From: Gemmatimonadota bacterium | GTDB lineage: Bacteria; Gemmatimonadota; Gemmatimonadetes; Gemmatimonadales; Gemmatimonadaceae | NCBI GenBank assembly: GCA_027622655.1 | Contig: JAQBYI010000013.1 | Span: 1-64,000 of the forward strand | Direction of reading: 5' to 3' | DNA length: 64,000 nucleotides | Shown here: positions 17,740 to 26,102 of the stretch, piece by piece | Position numbering within the stretch: the stretch's first letter is position 1 | How the letters are laid out: every line of letters begins with the position of its first letter | The notes under the pieces: generated by a model | Seen by the model: only the letters and a program-made list of their open reading frames with translations | Database searches by the model: none | What the model was told of the DNA's origin: nothing | Translations under genes and position numbers: made by a program

Positions 17740-19551
17740 ATGAAATTTACGCGCGCGGACCGACTAAGTTTCTCTATGTCCTCACGCCCCACTACGCCCG
17801 CCAACCGGCCTCCCGCCGCGGGTTTTACATCACTCGACCTCGACCCGCGCGTATTTGCCACGCTGGCGGAGCTCGGGTACGAAGAGCCGACGCCCATCCA
17901 GAGCGCAGCAATTCCTCCGCTCCTCGCCGGCCGCGACGTGCTCGCGCAGGCCGCCACGGGAACCGGCAAGACCGCAGCGTTCGCGCTCCCCCTGCTGCAC
18001 CGCATCACGCCGGATGCTCCGCCCCGCCAGCGAACAACCGCGCTCGTGCTCGTTCCGACGCGCGAACTGGCGATGCAGGTTGCTGAGGCCTTCTATCGGT
18101 ATGGAAAGGCGATGGGCGCGGTGTCCGTGCCCATCTACGGCGGCGCATCGATGGAGACGCAGATTCGTTCACTGAAGCGCGGCGCCGATGTGGTGATCGC
18201 CACGCCAGGGCGGGCGCTCGACCATATCCGCCGCAAAACGATTCACCTCGCATCGATCCGCACCGTTGTGCTCGACGAAGCCGACGAAATGCTCGACATG
18301 GGCTTTGCCGAAGACCTCGAAGCGATTCTCGCCGAGACGCCCGCAGATAAGCAGGTCGCGCTCTTCTCGGCGACACTGGCGCCGCGGATTTCGGCAATCG
18401 CCCGCACGCACCAGCGTGACCCCGAAGTGATTCGAATCGACGCCGAGGCTGTGAAGTCCGGCGTCACCGCAAAAGTCCGACAAGTCGCCTATGTGGTCGC
18501 GCGCGCGCATAAGATGGTCGCGCTGGGGCGCATCCTCGACGCGGAACAACCAAAGAGCGCGATCGTGTTTTGCCGCACACGCACCGAGGTCGACAGCCTT
18601 ACTGAAACGCTCAACGCGCGCGGCTACCACGCCGAGGCGTTGCACGGAGGGCTTTCACAGATCCAGCGCGATCGGGTGATGAAGAAGTTCCGTGCGCATA
18701 CGTCCGATCTGCTCATCGCCACCGACGTCGCCGCACGCGGACTCGACGTGCAGCACGTATCGCACGTGGTGAACTATGACGTTCCCGCCGCCGGTGACGC
18801 GTACGTGCATCGCATCGGCCGAACCGGCCGTGCCGGCCGCTCAGGAACGGCCATCACGCTAGCCGAACCACGCGAACGGCGGATGCTGAGCAACATCGAG
18901 CGCGTGACCGGCCGTCCTATCGAAATCCTCACAGTTCCGACCGTGTCCGACCTCAAGGCCCGCCGCCTCGAAGTTGCCCAGGCCGCGCTCCGTGAAGTAA
19001 TCGTCGAAGGCGGACTCGATCCGTGGCGCGGTGTCGTCTCAGCGCTGGCTGGCGAATTCGACCTGGCCGATATCGCCGCCGCGGCTGTGAAGCAGGCCGC
19101 GCTCAAGGACGGCGCCGCCGAGGACGAACAGGAGATTCCGACTGCAGCTCCGGCTCGCGAGCGACATCCGGCGCGCGATCGGGAAGCCGATCGGGCCGCT
19201 CGGCGCGAAGTCGCTGGTGGCAGGCCCGGAGCCAAGGAGATTTCCAAGGCGCATGCAAAATCGACGCCGAAGACTGCGGGCAAGCGCGAGTACCCAGAGC
19301 TTGGCGGGCCCGTGGCGAAACTGTACGTTGGCGGCGGACGCAAGGTGAAGATTCGCGCGGGCGATCTCGTGGGCGCCATCACGAATGAGACCGGCATGGC
19401 CGGAACTTCCATCGGCGCGATTCGCATCTGGGACCGACACTCGATCGTCGAAGTCCCTGAACCGATGGTCGATGAAATCATCGCGGCGCTCGCCGCGACG
19501 ACGATCAAGGGAAAGAAGTTGCTCGTCCGCAGAGATCGGTCGGGACACTAA
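17740..19551 (+). CDS. DEAD-box ATP-dependent RNA helicase with DbpA-type RNA-binding domain
   Basis: 603 residues from ATG at 17740 (ATG at 17776 is also possible). All core motifs are present: Q motif (TPIQ near 51-54), Walker A ATGTGKT (72-78), PTRELA, TPGR, DEAD followed by EMLDMGF, SAT, IVFCRTR, TDVAARGLDV and HRIGRTGRAG. A basic, Ala/Lys/Arg-rich linker follows. The last 80 residues (VAKLYVGGGRKVKIRAGDLV) match the DbpA-type RNA-binding domain of DeaD/CsdA and DbpA proteins. Such proteins unwind RNA in ribosome assembly, mRNA decay and cold adaptation. The length is usual for DeaD-like proteins. It is a single-gene unit, divergent from the zinc-finger membrane protein. Confidence 0.93.
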   Translation: MKFTRADRLSFSMSSRPTTPANRPPAAGFTSLDLDPRVFATLAELGYEEPTPIQSAAIPPLLAGRDVLAQAATGTGKTAAFALPLLHRITPDAPPRQRTTALVLVPTRELAMQVAEAFYRYGKAMGAVSVPIYGGASMETQIRSLKRGADVVIATPGRALDHIRRKTIHLASIRTVVLDEADEMLDMGFAEDLEAILAETPADKQVALFSATLAPRISAIARTHQRDPEVIRIDAEAVKSGVTAKVRQVAYVVARAHKMVALGRILDAEQPKSAIVFCRTRTEVDSLTETLNARGYHAEALHGGLSQIQRDRVMKKFRAHTSDLLIATDVAARGLDVQHVSHVVNYDVPAAGDAYVHRIGRTGRAGRSGTAITLAEPRERRMLSNIERVTGRPIEILTVPTVSDLKARRLEVAQAALREVIVEGGLDPWRGVVSALAGEFDLADIAAAAVKQAALKDGAAEDEQEIPTAAPARERHPARDREADRAARREVAGGRPGAKEISKAHAKSTPKTAGKREYPELGGPVAKLYVGGGRKVKIRAGDLVGAITNETGMAGTSIGAIRIWDRHSIVEVPEPMVDEIIAALAATTIKGKKLLVRRDRSGH

Positions 19552-19631
19552 CGGAACAAGGTGGCCATGGCTGGGATTCGACGTTGCGGCACGCGGGCTT
19601 GGTCGGCTGCGCCGCCGATCAGACCGCTGGC

Positions 19632-20351
19632 GTGATTCGCCGCTCGAAGATGGCAACCGTCGCGCTTACCGTGGCCCTTGCGGCGATCGGCACTATCGCC
19701 GTGATGTACTTCGGCCAACGAGCAATCATGTATCCAGCGCCCCCCGCCCGGCCGGCGCCACTGATGATCTTTGCGCATGGCAACGGTGAACTCGCCGACT
19801 ATTGGATTGACGAGTTCGACGTGCCCCGGTCGTGGGGATGGAACGTACTGCTGCTGGAGTATCCCGGGTACGGCCGGTCGCAAGGGAGTCCGTCGGAAGC
19901 GAGCATTCGCGCAGCCGCACTCGCCGCCTTCGACTGGGCGCGCAGCGATCCGCGGGTGGACGCGGCCGCCATTGTTGCCTATGGACGCTCGCTGGGAGGA
20001 GGCGCGGCCGCGCAGATCGCGGCGGCGCGCCCACTGGCCGGGCTCATTCTCGAGTCGTCGTTCACGAGCGTGCGCCCACTGGCCGCGCGCATGCTCATGC
20101 CCGGACCGCTGGTGCGCGATCCATTCGATAACCTGCGCGCGCTCAAGGACTATCGCGGACCGATGCTCGTCGTCCACGGCATGAACGATGACATCATTCC
20201 TGTTTCTCATGGCCGCGCGCTCGCTGCCGCTGTTCCGGGAGCGGAGCTCCACGAAGTCCGGTGCGGACACAACGACTGCCCACGCGCGTGGGGCCGAATC
20301 GGAGCGTTTTTTGCTTCCAATCGGCTGCTCGCACCGCCTACGCGCGAATAG
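19632..20351 (+). CDS. Membrane-anchored alpha/beta hydrolase (BEM46/ABHD-like)
   Basis: About 239 residues from GTG at 19632; TTG at 19584 or ATG at 19650 are alternatives. The GTG puts a basic stretch (IRRSK) before a single membrane helix. The hydrolase core includes FAHGNGE (oxyanion region), EYPGYGRS, the nucleophile elbow GRSLGG, an acidic candidate in VVHGMNDDIIP and the catalytic His in RCGHND. This order matches Bem46-type serine hydrolases acting on ester or acyl substrates; the natural substrate is unknown. It follows the helicase by 80 bp on the same strand and may be read from the same transcript. It converges with the endonuclease/phosphatase-family gene at 20430. Confidence 0.8.
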   Translation: MIRRSKMATVALTVALAAIGTIAVMYFGQRAIMYPAPPARPAPLMIFAHGNGELADYWIDEFDVPRSWGWNVLLLEYPGYGRSQGSPSEASIRAAALAAFDWARSDPRVDAAAIVAYGRSLGGGAAAQIAAARPLAGLILESSFTSVRPLAARMLMPGPLVRDPFDNLRALKDYRGPMLVVHGMNDDIIPVSHGRALAAAVPGAELHEVRCGHNDCPRAWGRIGAFFASNRLLAPPTRE

Positions 20352-20429
20352 CATCCGCCGTCGATCGTGCCCAATTCGCAGGACTAGAGACCGTTCGCGG
20401 CGACCTTTTCCAGCACGTCCACGAACCTG

Positions 20430-21308
20430 CTACCGGGCAGGCGGCGCGAACGCGAGTACTGCCGTCACCGGTCGATGGTCGGACGCCACCGGTTCCGTGA
20501 TCACTCGAACCGAGCTGGCCGACCATCGCGCGGCCGGCGAACCGAAGATGAAATCGATCTCCTTCTCCGGCTTCGTGGATGAGAATGTCAAATGATCGTC
20601 CGCCGGTTTCCTTGCTTCGAACGCGCGCTGCGTGAAGAGTGCAAGCGTGCGCGAACCCGGCGTGTCGTTGAAGTCGCCGAGCAGGATGAACGGAATCGTC
20701 AGCGAATCGAGAAACGTCGTGAGACGAGTTGCCTGCGCGAATCGGAATCCGTCGTCTGCCACCCAGTCGAAGTGCACGTTCACGACCATCAGGCGGCCAA
20801 TCGCCGGATGATCTATCTCGACGGCCAGTGCGACACGCGGTTCGTTCCCATCGGGTAGGCGAATCGATTCGCTGCGCAGCACGGGAAAGCGCGAAAGGAT
20901 CGCCATTCCGTACTGCCCGCCCTGATAATCGAAAAAACTCCCGAACGCGTGCTTCATTCCAAGGAGCTGGCCCATTTCTTCGGGCTCGTTGATTCGCCCG
21001 CTGCGCTCGACGCCTACATCCACTTCCTGTAGCCCGACAATGTCGGGCGCGAGCTCGCGAACGACGGCTGCGGTGCGTGCGATGTCGACGCGGTCGTCCA
21101 TGCCGCGTCCGTGCCGGATGTTGTAACTGACCACGTTTACCGTGGCCGCCGCCCCGCCGTTACTACCCCCGGGCGCGGGGTCGGATTGAACCGCGCGGCC
21201 AGCGCACGCCGCCAACCCGGCAAGAAACCCGATGGCCGCCGTGCGGAACGACGCGTACACCACGCTGCGCCGCATCGCCCTTCGGATCACCGCGCGTTGC
21301 TGCATCAT
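20430..21308 (-). CDS. Endonuclease/exonuclease/phosphatase family lipoprotein
   Basis: 292 residues from ATG at 21308 (a second ATG follows at once). The N-terminus is a lipoprotein signal with LAACAG at its end, so the enzyme is likely tethered outside the inner membrane. The EEP fold is shown by SYNIRHG, LQEVD, VHFDW, GDFND, IDFIF and a final SDHRP, covering the metal-binding Glu, the Asp/Asn pair and the catalytic Asp-His. Such secreted EEP proteins hydrolyse phosphodiesters in nucleic acids, lipids or inositol phosphates; the substrate here cannot be told. The gene is divergent from the D-aminopeptidase gene, with 70 bp between the starts, and converges with the hydrolase. Confidence 0.87.
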   Translation of the reverse strand: MMQQRAVIRRAMRRSVVYASFRTAAIGFLAGLAACAGRAVQSDPAPGGSNGGAAATVNVVSYNIRHGRGMDDRVDIARTAAVVRELAPDIVGLQEVDVGVERSGRINEPEEMGQLLGMKHAFGSFFDYQGGQYGMAILSRFPVLRSESIRLPDGNEPRVALAVEIDHPAIGRLMVVNVHFDWVADDGFRFAQATRLTTFLDSLTIPFILLGDFNDTPGSRTLALFTQRAFEARKPADDHLTFSSTKPEKEIDFIFGSPAARWSASSVRVITEPVASDHRPVTAVLAFAPPAR

Positions 21309-21378
21309 TGACAGAGGGTTGGAGTTACGTCGAGAATACCTCAGGTCCAGCGAGCGAACAATCGGCCAGGAGCCTGGA

Positions 21379-22479
21379 ATGAAGCGGACGACGTCCACAC
21401 GTATCCACGCGGCAGCAGCACTCGCGGCACTCGCGGCACTCGCGCTGGTATCCGCCGCGGCGACCCGCGGACCAGCCGCCGAACCGCAGGGCGCACGCGC
21501 CACCCGCGTTCTCCTGATCTACGACATGGAAGGAATCACCGGCGCCGTGCGGCCTACCGACGTCAATTTTGGCTCGGCGACGTATCAGGCCACGCGCGAG
21601 TCGCTTGTCGAAGACGTGAACGCTGCGATTCGCGGACTCAAAAAGGCCGGCGCCACCGAGATCGTCGTCATTGACGGGCACGGAAGCGGAAGCCCGGACC
21701 CGGACTATATCCTCGACCGAATGCCGGCCGGCGCTCGCCATGAAATGCGCGACGAGCCGTTCGATCCGTACATCGAACTGATGGACCAGCGCTACGACGC
21801 CATGGTCGCGATCGCAATGCACAGCAAGGCCGGCACGAACGGCTTTCTCGCGCACACCTACAACGGCCACACACGCTGGGTAATGGGCGGGCACGACATG
21901 AACGAAAGCATGCTCGTCGCCGCGTCCGCCGCGCGCTACGGAACGCCGGTCATTCTGGTCACGGGCGACGATGTGCTCGCGCAGGAAGTGAAGGCGTTCT
22001 CGCCGCTCACGGAGTACGTGACGGTGAAGCAGGCAATCCAGGTTGACTCTGCCCAGTCGCGGCCGCGCGCCGACGTGTCCGCGGCGATCGAGGCGGCCGC
22101 GGAGCGCGGACTGCGCAACGTGAAATCCATTCCCCCGTGGGATCCGAAACTTCCCGCCGAGTTCGACAATCACTACGGATACGTCATGCCCGAGCAGGCC
22201 GCGGTCGCGATCAACTTTCCCGGCGCCACGGTGGTGGATAACAAGACGGTGCGCGTCATGGCACGCAGTTTCATTGATTCGTACCTCGCGTTTCGCGCGC
22301 TCGCCGGTTTCACGGGCCTCGCATCAACTCGCGTCGTACTCGACGGCGTACGAAGCCAGGCCGGCGGGCCAGCGCTGATTCGGCAGGCCCAGTCGCAACT
22401 TCCGGGCCGTCTCGAGCGCACGTTTGCGGCCACGGGCACCACCATTCCCCGCGGATTCGGACGCCACGGCTACAGGTAG
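21379..22479 (+). CDS. Secreted M55-family D-aminopeptidase (DppA-like)
   Basis: 366 residues from ATG at 21379, which has an AGGAG site 8 bases upstream; longer in-frame starts lack this. Residues 1-35 are a signal peptide whose core is encoded by a threefold 9-bp repeat (AALAALAAL). YDMEGITG near residue 50 supplies the Asp-x-Glu metal ligands of the M55 family; GHGSG, AMHSKAGT and GGHDMNES supply further conserved His and Glu positions. The family takes D-amino acids from the N-termini of peptides with a binuclear zinc centre. A decayed alanine racemase follows and a gamma-glutamyltransferase is nearby, suggesting scavenging of D-amino acids or cell-wall peptides. Confidence 0.87.
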   Translation: MKRTTSTRIHAAAALAALAALALVSAAATRGPAAEPQGARATRVLLIYDMEGITGAVRPTDVNFGSATYQATRESLVEDVNAAIRGLKKAGATEIVVIDGHGSGSPDPDYILDRMPAGARHEMRDEPFDPYIELMDQRYDAMVAIAMHSKAGTNGFLAHTYNGHTRWVMGGHDMNESMLVAASAARYGTPVILVTGDDVLAQEVKAFSPLTEYVTVKQAIQVDSAQSRPRADVSAAIEAAAERGLRNVKSIPPWDPKLPAEFDNHYGYVMPEQAAVAINFPGATVVDNKTVRVMARSFIDSYLAFRALAGFTGLASTRVVLDGVRSQAGGPALIRQAQSQLPGRLERTFAATGTTIPRGFGRHGYR

Positions 22480-22486
22480 CACGTCA

Positions 22487-23252
22487 ATGACGACATCTCG
22501 CCGCTCGTTCCTGGCGACGGTCGCGCTCGCGCCGCTCGTCCCGACTCTCGCGGGGTCGCGCGTCTCGCTTCCCGGCGCAGGGTTGCTGTTCGCTCCCGAG
22601 CCCAGCCGCTTCGAGCCGTGGATCGAGGTCTACCCGGCCGCGCTGCGTTCGAACGACCGATGGCGTGGCACTAGTCCGCGAAGGCATCTCACTCAGCCTC
22701 TGCATTCCGGATATCGGCGCGCGCGTGACCAGAGCGGTCGCGGCAGCCGGTCGGGACGCGAGCGGCCATTTCTACATCGACACGGGAATGAGCAGGATGG
22801 GACTTCCCTATCACTCGGCGCTTCCCGTCCTCCGTGATCTCTCGCGCGTGCCGCGCCTTGCGATTGCCGGAATGATGACTGAGTTGGCCGAGGAGCCCGA
22901 CTTCGACACCGAGCAAGTACGGCGACTGTCGGTGCTGGCGATGGAGGCGCGTGCGGCGGGCATGGCGCTCCTTGGTGGCTATCCAACGGACGACGGACGC
23001 GAACGGTCGATAGCCGAACTCACTCCTGCATTCCGTCTCAAGGCGCGGGTGGTGCGCGTCGCGCAGATGCGCGCGGGCGACACGGTCAGCTACGGACGGC
23101 GCTTCAAGGCAGACGCGCCAACCTGGATTGCCACGCTGCCGGTTGGGCACGCGGACGCGATTCATCCCAACACGCTCGCCGGCAAGACCGGAACGTCGGT
23201 GTACGACGTGCTGATGCACCTCAATCCGGGATTGCCGCGCATCGTCGTCTGA
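22487..23252 (+). pseudogene. Decayed secreted alanine racemase
   Basis: The reading begins with a twin-arginine-type leader (TSRRSFLATV) and FEPWIEVYPAALRSN, the normal start of an alanine racemase domain. After about 60 residues the frame changes near 22660, and the block that should carry the PLP lysine (KxxAYG) is missing. The new frame continues with FYIDTGMSRMG, then jumps from GMALL to GGYPTDDGR, losing the middle block. VSYGRRF (the catalytic tyrosine region) is followed by a further jump from GHAD to IHPNTL. The end VYDVLMHLNPGLPR is intact. Three deletions and a frameshift in one gene make it inactive. It follows the M55 gene by 7 bp, so the two were probably an operon. Confidence 0.85.
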
Positions 23253-23288
23253 TGATCGATGCGCCCCGCATGGCGAAGGCGTCTTCCG

Positions 23289-25052
23289 CTATCGCCCCAC
23301 TGCGCCCGCGTCCCGCCCTCGTGGATCGACCACGCCAATGCGCCGGCCTGTCCGCTGGTCGACCATCACCGAATGAGCCGTTCCCTGCCCGCCACCAACG
23401 CGCACACGGTGTCCCATCGCCTCAAGCGCGCTGACAGTTGACGCCGGGATTCCCTCGCGTTCGACGGTGATAATGTTCGGAAGCCACTGATGGTGAATGC
23501 GTGCGGCTGCCACGGCGGCTTCCGGCGCCATGTCGAACTCCATGATGTTCAGCGCCACCTGCATCACCGTATTGATGATCGTCCGTCCGCCCGGGCTGCC
23601 GATGACGGCCACGAGCTTGCCGTCCTTTGCGATAACCGTCGGGCTCATGCTCGAGAGCATTCGCTTTCCGGGGCGCGCGACGTTGGCCGGCGTGCCGATC
23701 AGGCCGGTGCTGTCGGTGAGCCCAGGCTTGCCGTTGAAATCGCCCATCTCGTTGTTGAGCAGAAAGCCGGCGCCCGCCACCACCGCACCGAGTCCGTAGC
23801 CAGCCTCGAGCGTGTACGTCACGGAAACAGCCATGCCATCGCGGTCCACAACCGAGTAGTGCGTCGTTTCCAGACTTTCTTCGGGCTGTGCAACCTGCGC
23901 CGGCTCGGACGGCGACGCTCGGTCGAGGTTGATCGTCTTGCGCAGCGCGTCTGCGTGCGCCTTGCTCGTTAGACGCTCGACGGGCTGTGCCGTGAAATCC
24001 GGATCGCCGAGGAAACGTGCACGGTCGAGAAACGCGCGACGCATGCTCTCGGTGAGGAGGTGGAGATAGCGCGGCGAGTTATGGCCCGCGGCCTTGAGAT
24101 CGAATCCCTCGAGGATATTGAGCATTTCGATCATCGCCACACCGCCGGAACTCGGCGGCGCCATGGAGATCACTTCGTAGCCGCGATACGTCCCCTTCAC
24201 CGCTGCGCGTTCCTTGGCCTCGTATTTCGCCAGGTCCTGCGCACTGATGATGCCGCCACCGCGCGCCATCTCGGCCACAATGAGGCGCGCCGTCTCGCCA
24301 CGATAGAAGCCGTCACGACCCTCGTCACGAATCCGCGCAAGTGACCCGGCGAGATCCGGGAGGCGCATCACTTCACCGGCCGCGTAGGCAGTTCCGCCCT
24401 TGGAGTAGGCAGCCACCGTTGCCGGGTAGCTCGAGCGCGACACGACGCCAGCGAGCGACGACGCCAGCCCCGGCGGAAGCGCGAATCCCTCGCCGGCCAG
24501 TTTCACCGAGGGGTCCACAACCTGCTTCCATGTCGCGACACCGTACTTCTGGTGCGCCATCGCAAAACCGGCAACTGTTCCCGGTACACCAACCGAGAGA
24601 TGCGTTCGGTGGTGGATTCGCGACGAGTATGTCCCAGTCGAATCGGCAAACATCTCCGGCTTCGACGCCGCAGGTGCCACCTCGCGGAAATCGATCGTTG
24701 TCGCTCGGCCGTCAGGAAAGCGGATGACCATGAATCCGCCGCCGCCGATATTGCCCGCCGTCGGGTGCGTGACCGCTAGTGCAAAGCCCGTCGCGATCGC
24801 CGCGTCTACCGCGTTGCCTCCGGCTGCGAGCACGTCGGCGCCTGCATTGCTCGCGATCGCGCTCGCCGACGATACCATTCCACGCGGTCCATCGAGCGCA
24901 GTGGTTGGCGCGCCTGCTGCCGGCGCCGCCGTCGTAGCACCACCGGCACAGGCTGCAGATAGCACCAGAGCAAACAACCATGTGCCCGTAACAAGGGCGC
25001 GGCGCAGCCGGGGAGCGGGCAGCGGAAGTGATGTATCGCGGGAAGTACGCAT
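23289..25052 (-). CDS. ggt: Gamma-glutamyltransferase, lipoprotein form
   Basis: 587 residues from ATG at 25052. The N-terminus is a lipoprotein signal ending LSAACAG. GGNAVDAAIA and NIGGGGFM near the start and TTHYSVVDRDGMAVSVTYTL in the second half are gamma-glutamyltransferase signatures. The first Thr of TTHYS is the residue that becomes the N-terminal nucleophile after self-cleavage into large and small subunits. SSMSPT and GSPGGRTII complete the substrate site. The enzyme transfers or hydrolyses the gamma-glutamyl group of glutathione and related compounds in the periplasm or at the surface. It is a single-gene unit whose 3' end converges on the alanine racemase remnant. I see no clear ribosome-binding site. 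Confidence 0.93.
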   Translation of the reverse strand: MRTSRDTSLPLPAPRLRRALVTGTWLFALVLSAACAGGATTAAPAAGAPTTALDGPRGMVSSASAIASNAGADVLAAGGNAVDAAIATGFALAVTHPTAGNIGGGGFMVIRFPDGRATTIDFREVAPAASKPEMFADSTGTYSSRIHHRTHLSVGVPGTVAGFAMAHQKYGVATWKQVVDPSVKLAGEGFALPPGLASSLAGVVSRSSYPATVAAYSKGGTAYAAGEVMRLPDLAGSLARIRDEGRDGFYRGETARLIVAEMARGGGIISAQDLAKYEAKERAAVKGTYRGYEVISMAPPSSGGVAMIEMLNILEGFDLKAAGHNSPRYLHLLTESMRRAFLDRARFLGDPDFTAQPVERLTSKAHADALRKTINLDRASPSEPAQVAQPEESLETTHYSVVDRDGMAVSVTYTLEAGYGLGAVVAGAGFLLNNEMGDFNGKPGLTDSTGLIGTPANVARPGKRMLSSMSPTVIAKDGKLVAVIGSPGGRTIINTVMQVALNIMEFDMAPEAAVAAARIHHQWLPNIITVEREGIPASTVSALEAMGHRVRVGGGQGTAHSVMVDQRTGRRIGVVDPRGRDAGAVGR

Positions 25053-25191
25053 TTTATGGAGAGCTAAAGGGGGTATGCCGTTCGTGCGTTCGGTACGCAA
25101 TACGCGCTCACCCTGAACGTCGCTTCCCGCGCCCGCGGTGTCCAGATCTCCGCCTGCGGCGACCTCCGCCCGGACCACTCCGCTGACGTAC

Positions 25192-25217
25192 ATGCGAACC
25201 GTACGGACAGTTCGCAT
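25192..25217. terminator. Hairpin just downstream of mscS-type gene
   Basis: ATGCGAAC (25192-25199) pairs exactly with GTTCGCAT (25210-25217) around a 10-base loop containing the palindrome CGTACG. It begins 8 bp after the stop of the minus-strand mechanosensitive-channel gene. No T-run follows, so it may be a weak or Rho-aided terminator, or an operator for the GGT gene further along. The 172-bp gap holds nothing else I can identify. Confidence 0.4.
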
Positions 25218-25224
25218 TGGCGTT

Positions 25225-26091
25225 TCACTTTCCGTTCGCGAGCCCGCGCAGTGCGTCCACAACTTCGCGGTCCAAATGCACGTCCTGCTGCGGGAACGAA
25301 ATCGTGATCCCGGCGTCCTTGAGTGCCCACCAGACGGCATCGTTCAGGCTCGACTTCAACTTGCACTCGTTCCACGGATCGTCAGTCCAGATCGACACCT
25401 CGAAATCCACGGACGAGGTGCCGAAGCCCGTCAGCAACACGACGGGATCCTTGTGCCCATGGGGCTCGTTGAAACGTCGCGCCGTCTCCTCGAGTGCGGC
25501 AAAGACGGCCTTCACATCCGACATGTATGACACACCGACCGTCGTGCGCAGCCGGTACAGGGCGTCATGGAGCGTGTAGTTCTTGATAGTCGCCACGACG
25601 AGCAGCGAATTCGGGACGATCATTTCCTCTTCGTAGCGCGTGCGCACGAGCGTGGAGCGCAGCCCAAGCTCTTTTACCTGCACCACCTCGCCACCCATTT
25701 CGAGAATGTCGCCGGGGCGAATCGTTCGTTCGACGAGCAGGATGACGCCGGAAACGAAGTTCTGCACGACATTCTGCATTGCAAAGCCGAGGCCGATCGC
25801 GAAGATCGCGCCTGCGGCAAACAGAGTTGTGAGGTTGATACCAAGCGTTTCGAACGCGAGCACCGACGCCACGAACATGATGGCGTAATGGCCGAGGCGG
25901 AGGACGGCGTGCAGATTCCGGTTGTCGTCTGCCGAGCGCTTGGCCAGGGTCCGACGCGCCATTCTCTGGATCGCGCTGGAGACAAGCCACCCGACGATTA
26001 CGATCATAAGCGCCGTGAGCAGCGTGCCAACCGTTAGCGTCACGCCGCGCACCTGTAGCAGTTGGAAGCCCAGCACGTCATCGAGCGTCAT
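25225..26091 (-). CDS. MscS-family mechanosensitive ion channel
   Basis: 288 residues, the usual length for a small MscS. Three membrane spans lie within residues 15-125; the third is the pore-lining helix, Gly/Ala-rich (FAAGAIFAIGLGFAMQNVVQNF). The beta domain follows with VERTIRPGDILEMGG and the motif EEEMIVPNS, typical of the cytoplasmic vestibule. The C-terminal alpha/beta domain is complete. The protein releases solutes under osmotic down-shock. The start is ATG at 26091, with GAGG on the minus strand 7 bases before it. That site is half of a palindrome shared with the divergent corA gene, whose start is only 12 bp away. Confidence 0.92.
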   Translation of the reverse strand: MTLDDVLGFQLLQVRGVTLTVGTLLTALMIVIVGWLVSSAIQRMARRTLAKRSADDNRNLHAVLRLGHYAIMFVASVLAFETLGINLTTLFAAGAIFAIGLGFAMQNVVQNFVSGVILLVERTIRPGDILEMGGEVVQVKELGLRSTLVRTRYEEEMIVPNSLLVVATIKNYTLHDALYRLRTTVGVSYMSDVKAVFAALEETARRFNEPHGHKDPVVLLTGFGTSSVDFEVSIWTDDPWNECKLKSSLNDAVWWALKDAGITISFPQQDVHLDREVVDALRGLANGK

Positions 26092-26092
26092 C

Positions 26093-26102
26093 AGGAGGCC
26101 TC
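26093..26102. promoter_or_regulatory. Overlapping ribosome-binding sites of a divergent pair
   Basis: Only 11 bases separate the ATG codons of the mscS-type gene (minus) and corA (plus). AGGAGG at 26093-26098 serves the plus gene. The octamer GAGGCCTC at 26095-26102 is a palindrome, so the minus strand reads GAGG at a proper distance from its own ATG. No promoter can fit between the starts; each gene must be transcribed from inside its neighbour. Confidence 0.7.
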
